A stretch of DNA of 5,849 nucleotides from Clostridiaceae bacterium (GTDB lineage: Bacteria > Bacillota > Clostridia > Oscillospirales > QAMX01): NCBI GenBank assembly GCA_016297585.1, contig JAEDGJ010000147.1, positions 1 through 5,849 on the forward strand, given 5' to 3'. Below the pieces are notes generated by a model. It worked only from the letters and a program-made list of their open reading frames with translations, made no database searches and was not told where the DNA came from. A program made the translations under genes and the position numbers. Positions 1 through 4,728 of this stretch are shown here, one piece after another. Within the stretch, counting starts at the first letter, position 1; every line of letters begins with the position of its first letter.

Positions 1-2
1 CG

Positions 3-248
3 TCGAAGGCCAACGCCGTGCAGTATGTGAAAAAGACCTGCGGCTTCGACCGCGTCGTCGCCTTCGGCGACAACTACAACGACCTGCCGATGTTCGCCGT
101 CGCGGACGAGTCCTGCGCGATGGCGAACGCGCGGGAGGAGGTCCGTGCCGCCGCCACGCGCATCATCGGCGCCAATACGGAGGACGGCGTCGCCCGCTAT
201 CTGGAATCGGTTTTTACGGATAAGGAGGGCGCGTCATGCCGGAAGTGA
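3..248 (+). CDS. HAD-superfamily (Cof-type) phosphatase, C-terminal part only
   Basis: The gene enters from the left edge, so only the last 81 codons are visible. They begin SKANAVQYV, which fits HAD motif III, where a lysine is followed by a helix (SKGxAL in Cof-type proteins). At bases 66-83 follows GDNYND, the motif IV acidic Mg2+-binding signature (GDxxND). The segment after it (AMANAREEVRAAA, then NTEDGVARYLE) matches the usual end of Cof/YbiV-like HAD-IIB sugar or nucleotide phosphatases, where 'MxNAxxxVKxxA' and 'xxDGVAxxL' are typical. The substrate cannot be told from this part. The stop codon lies inside the next gene, a 13-base overlap in a different frame, so the two are probably co-transcribed and translationally coupled. 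Family assignment is strong; the specific reaction is unknown. Confidence 0.88.
   Translation, partial: SKANAVQYVKKTCGFDRVVAFGDNYNDLPMFAVADESCAMANAREEVRAAATRIIGANTEDGVARYLESVFTDKEGASCRK
222..228 (+). promoter_or_regulatory. Ribosome binding site of the metallophosphoesterase gene
   Basis: AAGGAGG lies 7 bases before the ATG at 236 and within the coding sequence of the upstream HAD gene. It is a near-perfect SD and fixes the start of the downstream gene despite the overlap. Confidence 0.85.
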
Positions 249-1414
249 TCTGCAAAAAAGCCTCCATTCCGCACGGACGGCGCGCGGTCGTCTTTTCGGA
301 CGTCCACGGCGCGTCGGCGCTGCTGCGCGCGCTGACGGAGCAGGCTGCCCTGCGCGACAGCGACATCCTGTTCCCCGTCGGCGACTATGTCGAGCGCGGG
401 CCGGACAGCATCGGCGCGGTGCGCGAGGTCATGCGCCTGTGCCGCGAATACGAGTCGTACCCGGTGATGGGCAACGTGGACGCCTATGTGCTGTGGATGT
501 TTCAGGACCGCTCCCCGCGCGCGAATACGGCGCTGCGCCGTGCGCTGGCGGCGGAGGGCGGACGCTTTGCCAAGGAAGCCCGCGATGCGCTGGGGCTGTC
601 CGGGGAACCGGCGCTGCACCCGGATCTTCGCGTCGATCCCGCGGCAAGGCTCGACGCGTCCTCCGACGAGCCGCTTTCCGAGGACGACGCCGAAGCGCTG
701 AACGATTTCCGCGACCGGGTGCTCGACGCGTACGGCGCGGAGCTTTCGTGGCTTGCCTCGCTGCCCACCGTTGTCGAAACGGAGCGCTTCCTGTTCGTTC
801 ACGGCGGACTGCCGCACGAGGATCTCGCCTCTCTTTCCGGCACCAACGCCTTCGCGCTGATGAAAAACGACCGCTTCATCGACCAGCGCCTGCACTTTTC
901 CCGCTGGGTCGTCGCCGGGCACTGGCCGGTCACGCTGTACCGGCCCGAGATCCCCTGCGCGGCGCCGTATATCGCGGCGTCTCAGCGCATCATCGGCATC
1001 GACGGCGGCTGCGGCGTGAAGCTGGACGGCCAGCTCAACGCGCTGATCCTCCCCGACGCGTCGGAGGACCGCTTCGAGTTCCGCATGGCGGACGCGCTGC
1101 CGGAGCGCACGGCGCTGGACCGTCAGGAGGGCTCGCGCGATTCCGTGAGCATCCGCTGGGGCGATCACTATGCCGAGATCCTGCGCCGGGAGGACGGCTG
1201 CGCCTATGTACGCCATGTTTCGACCGGACGGACGCTGTGGATCCCGGAGAGCTTCATCTTCCGCGACGGTTCCCCCGCGCAGATCGAGGACGCGACCGAC
1301 TACGCGCTGCCTGTGGAGCCGGGAGACCGCGTCCGGCTGGTCGCCTCCACGCCGCGCGGCGCCGTCGTCAAGAAAAACGGCGTCACGGGCTGGTATTACG
1401 GCCGGCTGCAATAA
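236..1414 (+). CDS. Calcineurin-like metallophosphoesterase (PPP-type) with SH3-like C-terminus
   Basis: A predicted cytoplasmic 392-residue phosphoesterase; no signal peptide or membrane helix is seen. The metal-site motifs appear in order: SDVHG (D22, H24), GDYVERGPDS (D50, R54), GNVD (N80), FVHGG (H189) and GHW (H229), followed by GIDGGCG near residue 256. This is the order of the calcineurin-like family and closest in style to bacterial PPP-type Ser/Thr phosphatases and Ap4A hydrolases. Two motifs depart from the PPP consensus. GDxxDRG reads GDYVERG, and the catalytic histidine of GNH(D/E) is valine (V81), as a non-histidine is also seen in YfcE-type phosphodiesterases (GNCD). After about residue 300 the catalytic fold ends and two SH3-like beta-rich stretches follow (about 304-350 and 353-392, ending GWYYGRLQ), a possible ligand- or peptide-binding module. 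The gene overlaps the HAD gene and ends just before a terminator. The substrate (phosphoprotein, dinucleotide or other phosphoester) is not determined. Confidence 0.85.
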   Translation: MPEVICKKASIPHGRRAVVFSDVHGASALLRALTEQAALRDSDILFPVGDYVERGPDSIGAVREVMRLCREYESYPVMGNVDAYVLWMFQDRSPRANTALRRALAAEGGRFAKEARDALGLSGEPALHPDLRVDPAARLDASSDEPLSEDDAEALNDFRDRVLDAYGAELSWLASLPTVVETERFLFVHGGLPHEDLASLSGTNAFALMKNDRFIDQRLHFSRWVVAGHWPVTLYRPEIPCAAPYIAASQRIIGIDGGCGVKLDGQLNALILPDASEDRFEFRMADALPERTALDRQEGSRDSVSIRWGDHYAEILRREDGCAYVRHVSTGRTLWIPESFIFRDGSPAQIEDATDYALPVEPGDRVRLVASTPRGAVVKKNGVTGWYYGRLQ

Positions 1415-1424
1415 AAAAACACCG

Positions 1425-1465
1425 GGGGACGGCGCACCAAAAACGCACCGTCCCCTTTTTTCTTT
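1425..1465. terminator. Intrinsic terminator between convergent genes, likely bidirectional
   Basis: GGGGACGG (1425-1432) pairs with CCGTCCCC (1448-1455). Inside it are one mismatch and two more GC pairs, leaving a 9-base loop. On the plus strand it is followed directly by six T, C, three T (1456-1465), which ends the metallophosphoesterase transcript 10 bases after its stop. On the minus strand the stem is followed, after 5 bases, by seven T (1419-1413), so it can also end the transcript of the 55-residue gene that stops at 1468. Confidence 0.9.
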
Positions 1466-1467
1466 GG

Positions 1468-1635
1468 TCAGCGGAAGAAATCGCCTACGTTGTCCACAAC
1501 GTCGCTCATCGTTTTGAGCACGCGCGCGGCACGAACCTGCGCGGGACAGCGTCTTTTTTTCGGCATGCACATCAGGGCAACCGCGGCGCCGGCAATCATA
1601 CCGGCCGCGACGCCGGCCGTAAAGCTCTTACACAT
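1468..1635 (-). CDS. Small YtxH-like membrane-anchored protein, 55 residues
   Basis: This short reading frame codes for 55 residues starting MCKSFTAGVAAGMIAGA and ending DVVDNVGDFFR. Residues 5-24 form a glycine/alanine-rich hydrophobic segment (FTAGVAAGMIAGAAVALMCM). It is followed by a basic cluster (PKKRR, 25-29) and a helical tail with alternating charged and hydrophobic residues (VLKTMSDVVDNVGDFF). That layout is typical of the short YtxH-like / 'Gly-rich helix plus Lys-rich patch' proteins common in Firmicutes, whose function is mostly unknown and often linked to the envelope or stress. It is the last gene of the minus-strand coaX block, 69 bases after the transporter stop, and it ends 3 bases from the terminator T tract. 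The SD (AAAGGGGG, 1653-1646) is 10 bases from the ATG and buried in a hairpin. Reality of the gene is supported by the plausible family pattern and neat fit between hairpin and terminator; it is too short for certainty. Confidence 0.72.
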   Translation of the reverse strand: MCKSFTAGVAAGMIAGAAVALMCMPKKRRCPAQVRAARVLKTMSDVVDNVGDFFR

Positions 1636-1643
1636 TTTTTTGA

Positions 1644-1685
1644 AGCCCCCTTTGCGCCGTTAGTATGCCCGGCGCGAAGGGGGCT
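1644..1685 (-). promoter_or_regulatory. Long hairpin enclosing the ribosome binding site of the 55-residue gene
   Basis: Bases 1644-1659 and 1670-1685 are complementary over 16 positions, with a 10-base loop. The one imperfect position (1653/1676) is a G-U pair in plus-strand RNA but an A-C mismatch in minus-strand RNA. On the minus strand the 3' arm contains the purine run AAAGGGGG that would be the SD of the following small gene. The hairpin starts 19 bases after the stop of the transporter gene. No T tract follows it on the minus strand, so a classical terminator is unlikely in that direction. On the plus strand a T run comes only about 12 bases later. Confidence 0.6.
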
Positions 1686-1704
1686 ATCCTATGCAAATTT
1701 TTCT

Positions 1705-2331
1705 TTATGCGCGGTTTGTCAGCTTTTCGAGCGGACGGACGAGCGCGGCGCAGACGATGCCCGCGAGCACCGCTTCGAGCAGGCCGTTGGTCATGATCGT
1801 CGTACCGATCAGCCCGAGCAGCAGTTCAAAGGAGCTGCCGATGGCCACGGCATACTGCTCTCCGAAGAAGACGTAGATGCCGCCCATGACGAGCAGCGTA
1901 TGGATGACGGAACCGGCGATCGCAGAGATGCCCGCCGCCAGATAGTGCTGCTTCATCTTCCGCGTCAGCGCACGGTAGAGCGCGGTCGCGCTCACGCCGA
2001 GCAGGATGCGCGGCACGAAGCAGATGATGACGCTCCAGAAGCCGCCGCTGACCTCGCCGACGGTGACGAACGGCGTAAAGACGAACGACGCGGGCAGCGG
2101 ATTCACCGTCCACCAGACCATGCTGCAGACGCCGAACAGCGCGCCCATGTAGATGCCCGGGCCCCAGCCGAGGCAGATCGCGGCAATCAGAACCGGGATA
2201 TGCGCAAGCGTCGCCACGATCGGGCCGATGGGCAGCGAGCCGAGCACCGTGAAGGCGAAGATCAGCTCGATGGCGGTCAGCAGCGCCAGCTGCACGAGGA
2301 TACGGGTGTTGAACTTTTTCGGGGTCGCCAT
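1705..2331 (-). CDS. ECF transporter S component, probable pantothenate importer (PanT-like)
   Basis: A 208-residue integral membrane protein of the size and six-helix layout of energy-coupling-factor substrate-binding (S) components (ECF_trnsprt family). Hydrophobic segments lie near residues 11-31, 38-55, 58-74, 100-120, 131-155 and 166-197. TM1 carries an AxxxA pattern (A16, A20), the motif S components use to dock on EcfT. The stretch LPIGPIVATLAHIPVLIAA (33-51) is typical of this family. S components take up vitamins with shared EcfA/A'/T modules, which are not encoded here. The substrate is inferred from context: the gene follows coaX, whose substrate is pantothenate, on the same strand. 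The SD GGGAGG (2345-2340) is 8 bases before the ATG. Family membership is near certain; pantothenate specificity is inference, with riboflavin, folate or another vitamin as alternatives. Confidence 0.85.
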   Translation of the reverse strand: MATPKKFNTRILVQLALLTAIELIFAFTVLGSLPIGPIVATLAHIPVLIAAICLGWGPGIYMGALFGVCSMVWWTVNPLPASFVFTPFVTVGEVSGGFWSVIICFVPRILLGVSATALYRALTRKMKQHYLAAGISAIAGSVIHTLLVMGGIYVFFGEQYAVAIGSSFELLLGLIGTTIMTNGLLEAVLAGIVCAALVRPLEKLTNRA

Positions 2332-2339
2332 AAAACATA

Positions 2340-2379
2340 CCTCCCGCTGCCGTTTCCGTATCAGATACCGGAATACGGC
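2340..2379 (-). promoter_or_regulatory. Hairpin abutting the SD of the S-component gene
   Basis: On the minus strand, bases 2379-2349 fold into a 13 bp stem. It consists of GCCGT/ACGGC, TTCC/GGAA and GTAT/ATAC, with two single-base bulges in the 5' arm and a 3-base loop. It ends 3 bases before GGGAGG (2345-2340). The 130-base gap between coaX and this gene has no reading frame. I see no clear internal promoter in it, so a structured leader within a joint transcript is the simplest reading. It matches no riboswitch class I can name. Confidence 0.45.
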
Positions 2380-2461
2380 GCGTATTTTTGGGAAAAACGC
2401 GTTCTATTGCATCAACGCCTGCGGCTCCCGGAGCCCCGGGATGTCACGGCGAAATCGTTTT

Positions 2462-3232
2462 TTACTTATCGGTATTGCGGCGGTAAACGCAGTACAGCCC
2501 GTCCGGCACAAGCGTCGGATCGAGCAGGATGTTCGTTTCGCAGTAGGGGGTAATAACCTGGGAAAACCCGCCGGTCGCGACGACGGTCGCTTCTTCGCCG
2601 AGGATGGAACGGTACTTCTGCGCCATGCCGTCGATCATCGACGCAGTGCCGAAGACGATGCCGGAGCGCATCGAGTCGATGGTATTCGTCCCGATAACGT
2701 TCTGCGCGGTGTCGAAATCGATATGGGGAAGCTGTGCGGTGCGCGTCGAGAGCGCGTGGAGGGAAATGCCGATGCCGGGCGAGATGGAGCAGCCGACAAA
2801 GCTTGAGAATTTGTCGATCGCGGAAATCTTCGTCGCGGTGCCGAGATCGAAGATGATAATCGGCGGCTTATACTTTTTCAGCGCGGCGACGGCGCCGCAG
2901 ACAAGGTCGGCGCCGAGGATGGCCGGATTGTCGATCTTGATATTGAGTCCCGTGCGGATGCCGGGGCCGATGGTCAGCACACGGCAGCCGAGGAGCTTGG
3001 CAACGGCGGTTTTCAACGTCGTCTGCAGCGGCGGCACAACGCTCGAGATGATCGCGCCCTCAAAGCCCTCCTCCGAAACGTGATTCAGATGCAGGATGGA
3101 GTTGAACGCAATCGCGTACTGATCGGCGGTTTTATCGGGCTCCGTCTGAATACGCGACGTAAAAAGCATCTGATCCGCCTCATAGGCCGCCAGAACGATA
3201 TTGGTATTGCCGACGTCGACCGTCAAAACCAT
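2462..3232 (-). CDS. coaX: Type III pantothenate kinase
   Basis: CoaX phosphorylates pantothenate to 4'-phosphopantothenate, the first step of coenzyme A synthesis, and unlike type I/II kinases is not feedback-inhibited by CoA. The 256-residue length is normal for the family. ASKHA-fold motifs are present. They are DVGNTN (6-11, the phosphate-1 loop), NPAILGAD (102-109, with D109 at the position of the catalytic aspartate of GADR), IFDLGTAT (127-134, phosphate-2), SISPGIGIS (149-157), GTNTIDSMRSGI (181-192) and ATGG (219-222, adenosine site). Two positions differ from the textbook consensus: GADR is GADL, which I recall as common in clostridial CoaX, and GTATT is GTATK (K135). The gene has its own promoter and a GGGGG SD 8 bases before the ATG. 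It is followed 130 bases later by a probable pantothenate transporter, consistent with joint vitamin B5 salvage. The protein is cytoplasmic and expected to be dimeric. Confidence 0.95.
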   Translation of the reverse strand: MVLTVDVGNTNIVLAAYEADQMLFTSRIQTEPDKTADQYAIAFNSILHLNHVSEEGFEGAIISSVVPPLQTTLKTAVAKLLGCRVLTIGPGIRTGLNIKIDNPAILGADLVCGAVAALKKYKPPIIIFDLGTATKISAIDKFSSFVGCSISPGIGISLHALSTRTAQLPHIDFDTAQNVIGTNTIDSMRSGIVFGTASMIDGMAQKYRSILGEEATVVATGGFSQVITPYCETNILLDPTLVPDGLYCVYRRNTDK

Positions 3233-3267
3233 GCAAAAGTCCCCCGCTTTTTTTAGTCGTTTGTCTT

Positions 3268-3295
3268 ATTATAACAGGATTTATCCGTTTGACAA
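3268..3295 (-). promoter_or_regulatory. Sigma-A-type promoter of coaX
   Basis: On the minus strand TTGTCA (3295-3290) is followed, after a 16-base spacer, by TATAAT (3273-3268). The -10 is preceded by TG at the extended -10 position (TGTTATAAT). Transcription would start near 3261, giving a leader of about 30 bases. The local AT-rich stretch contrasts with the GC-rich genes around it. Confidence 0.8.
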
Positions 3296-3337
3296 CTGGC
3301 AATCCATCCAATTTCCGAAAGGATTTGCTCCTTTTTT

Positions 3338-3598
3338 CTAAAACTGCGGCGGGAGCTCCCCTTCCGCGCGCCGGGAAAGCGCGCTGACGGCGGCCCGCAC
3401 GCGCTCCTTTGCCTCGTCCCCCGTCGCAGCACCCCCGACATAGCCGATGAGCTTTTTCCGGGCGTCCTCGGAGAGAGCGGCAAAGGCTTCCAGCGCGCGC
3501 GGGTCCTGCGCGATCCGCATCCCGAGCCCGAGCGGCATCTCGGCGGACGCGCCGGGAGAAGGCTCCGGCATATTGGCAAGCAGATTCTGTAAATCCAT
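3338..3598 (-). CDS. Small acidic/helical protein of unknown function, 86 residues
   Basis: I cannot name this protein. It starts MDLQNLLANMPEPSPG and contains PLGLGMRIAQDPRALEAFAALSEDARKKLI (22-51), then a second helix rich in Glu/Arg (61-79). The pattern P-x-G-x-GM-x-(L/I)-AQ-x-P-x-A-x-x-x-F-x-x-L resembles short clostridial proteins of the type 'PLGFGMALAQN..AM..F..L', which I know only as hypothetical. No signal peptide, membrane helix or cysteine is seen. A longer frame begins at 3637, but the ATG at 3598 has GGAGG (3611-3607) 8 bases upstream and the extra residues look random, so the shorter form is chosen. It lies 72 bases after the degV-family gene on the same strand and just beyond a terminator-like hairpin. 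Codon use matches the neighbours. Confidence 0.75.
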   Translation of the reverse strand: MDLQNLLANMPEPSPGASAEMPLGLGMRIAQDPRALEAFAALSEDARKKLIGYVGGAATGDEAKERVRAAVSALSRRAEGELPPQF

Positions 3599-3601
3599 AG
3601 T

Positions 3602-3655
3602 AAAAACCTCCGCAGCGGCGTATTTTAAGGGTATCATACGCCGCGGCGGAGGTTT
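3602..3655 (-). terminator. Terminator-like hairpin after the DegV gene, carrying the next gene's SD
   Basis: Bases 3604-3623 and 3636-3655 pair over 20 positions with one mismatch (3614/3645), around a 12-base loop. Read on the minus strand, the 3' arm ends GCGGAGG followed by five T (3606-3602), so it looks like an intrinsic terminator 16 bases after the stop of the DegV-family gene. The same GGAGG is the SD of the 86-residue gene, and its ATG begins three bases past the T run. On the plus strand a six-T run also follows about 6 bases after the stem, but no plus-strand gene needs it. Confidence 0.75.
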
Positions 3656-3670
3656 CTATGCGTTTTTTAC

Positions 3671-4549
3671 TCAATTATGCCACTCGCGGGTCTTTCCCGT
3701 GAAGAACAGCGCGATGCAGCCGGGGCCGCAGTGCGAGCCGATGATCGGTCCCATCGGCAGCACGCGGATCGAGCCGACCTTAATATGCGACTGGATGTAG
3801 TCGACCATCCACTGAGCGTCCTCGGGACAGTCGGCGTGGTTAATGATCATCTCCTGCTTCTCCGGCTCGACCGCGTTTTCAAACATACGGTCGCACATGA
3901 TCTGCAGCGACGCGCGCCGGCCGCGCACCTTCGTGCCGACGGTGAGCTTGCCGTCGACGGCGGTGTACATCGCGGGCTTGATGCCGAGCATCGTGCCGGC
4001 GATGGCGGCGGTGCGGGAGACGCGTCCGCCGCGGAAGAGGTGGTTTAAGTCGTTGACGGTGAACAGATGGATGAAATACTGCTTATTCTCCTCCGTCCAG
4101 CGGTACAGCTCGTCGATGCTCATCCCCTCGCGCTTCTTCTGCGCCATCGCGAGCGCGAGCCGTCCCTCGCCGCCGCACTCGGAGGTGGAGTCGATAGCAT
4201 AGACCTTCGCGTCGGGGTATTTTTCCCGCACCTCGCTGACCGCCATGCAGACGGACTGGTACATGCCGCTGCACGCGGAGGCGAAGACGAGGTAGATGAC
4301 GTCGCGGCCTTCCTCAATTTCCCGGGAAAACTGCTCGATGAAAAACTCGGGATTCAGCTGCGTGGTCGTGGGCATCGCGCCCTCGCGCATCTTCTGATAA
4401 AAGTCATGCCCCGCAAGCGTCACGCCGTCATCCGGATATTCGACGCCGTCGATCAAAAACTTCATCGTGAAAACCTTCAGACCGTTTTCCCGGTACATCT
4501 CCGGCAGAAGGTCGCAGGTGGAGTCGGTAAATATGGTATAGTCGCGCAT
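3671..4549 (-). CDS. DegV-family fatty-acid-binding protein
   Basis: A 292-residue two-domain cytoplasmic protein of the DegV (FakB-like) family. Its members hold a long-chain fatty acid and, for FakB, present it to the kinase FakA for phosphorylation and use in phospholipid synthesis. Motifs fit in order: FTDSTCDL (7-14), MPTTTQLNP (59-67, the Thr that helps bind the carboxylate), ASACSGMYQS (90-99, the Ser loop normally SSxLSGTY), IDSTS (119-123), LNHLFRGGRVSR (168-179) and MGPIIGSHCGPGCIALFF (266-283), whose GPxxGxHxGPG is a hallmark. Length is typical. No fakA-like kinase is in the window, so whether it works as FakB or as an orphan lipid-binding protein is open. SD GGAGG (4560-4556) lies 6 bases before the ATG. 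The gene has its own promoter, divergent from the galT-like gene. Confidence 0.93.
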   Translation of the reverse strand: MRDYTIFTDSTCDLLPEMYRENGLKVFTMKFLIDGVEYPDDGVTLAGHDFYQKMREGAMPTTTQLNPEFFIEQFSREIEEGRDVIYLVFASACSGMYQSVCMAVSEVREKYPDAKVYAIDSTSECGGEGRLALAMAQKKREGMSIDELYRWTEENKQYFIHLFTVNDLNHLFRGGRVSRTAAIAGTMLGIKPAMYTAVDGKLTVGTKVRGRRASLQIMCDRMFENAVEPEKQEMIINHADCPEDAQWMVDYIQSHIKVGSIRVLPMGPIIGSHCGPGCIALFFTGKTREWHN

Positions 4550-4585
4550 AGCCAGCCTCCCTGATGGATGAATCGTATGTTTTTG

Positions 4586-4614
4586 AGTATAGCGGTTTTA
4601 TCGCGCGATTGCAA
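4586..4614 (-). promoter_or_regulatory. Sigma-A-type promoter of the DegV-family gene
   Basis: On the minus strand TTGCAA (4614-4609) and TATACT (4591-4586) are separated by exactly 17 bases. Transcription would start about 4579, leaving a leader of roughly 30 bases with a good SD. Confidence 0.72.
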
Positions 4615-4655
4615 CCCCCATTTCAAAAAAACTGTCCGAAAAATCGGGAAAGAAT

Positions 4656-4684
4656 TTGCATTTTGCCGGAACCCGTGGTATACT
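4656..4684 (+). promoter_or_regulatory. Sigma-A-type promoter of the galT-like gene
   Basis: TTGCAT (4656-4661) and TATACT (4679-4684) are 17 bases apart on the plus strand. The start would be near 4691, inside the perfect palindrome CTGTATACAG (4689-4698), which could be an operator. A second small inverted repeat, CCGA-AAAA-TCGG (4636-4647), sits just upstream of the -35. The promoter is back to back with that of the DegV gene, about 40 bases apart. Confidence 0.75.
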
Positions 4685-4709
4685 GAACCTGTATACAGAA
4701 TCTCGCAAA

Positions 4710-4715
4710 AAGGAG
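4710..4715 (+). promoter_or_regulatory. Ribosome binding site of the galT-like gene
   Basis: AAGGAG is the only good SD upstream of the ATG at 4729, with a rather long 13-base spacing. The protein start (MAELRYHPLTRDWVMIA) aligns well with the usual GalT N-terminus, so the start is kept. Confidence 0.6.
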
Positions 4716-4728
4716 TCAATACAAGAAC

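Noticed and set aside
197..1570. A 457-residue minus-strand frame antisense to the metallophosphoesterase
   Set aside because: It is a low-complexity Arg/Ala-rich translation with no SD, and the plus-strand gene has all family motifs.
2393..2418. Possible weak terminator after coaX (GCGTT/AACGC stem followed by G and five T on the minus strand)
   Set aside because: Only 5 bp with a 10-base loop, so too weak to call; at most a partial attenuator between coaX and the transporter gene.
145..2553. An 802-residue plus-strand open frame
   Set aside because: It crosses the metallophosphoesterase gene, a terminator and the antisense of two minus-strand genes. It is Arg/Ala/Gly-rich with no family motif, a typical shadow frame in GC-rich DNA.
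3318..3336. AAAGGA/TCCTTT mini-hairpin between the 86-residue gene and coaX
   Set aside because: The 6 bp AT-rich stem has no minus-strand T tract, so it does not explain termination of the small gene; none was found before the coaX promoter.
3599..3637. An upstream ATG extension of the 86-residue gene
   Set aside because: It would run through the terminator hairpin and lacks an SD; the ATG at 3598 has GGAGG at 8 bases.
3621..3640. -10-like hexamers (TATGAT, TAAAAT) in the hairpin loop upstream of the 86-residue gene
   Set aside because: No -35 at a suitable distance; they arise from the AT-rich loop and arm ends.
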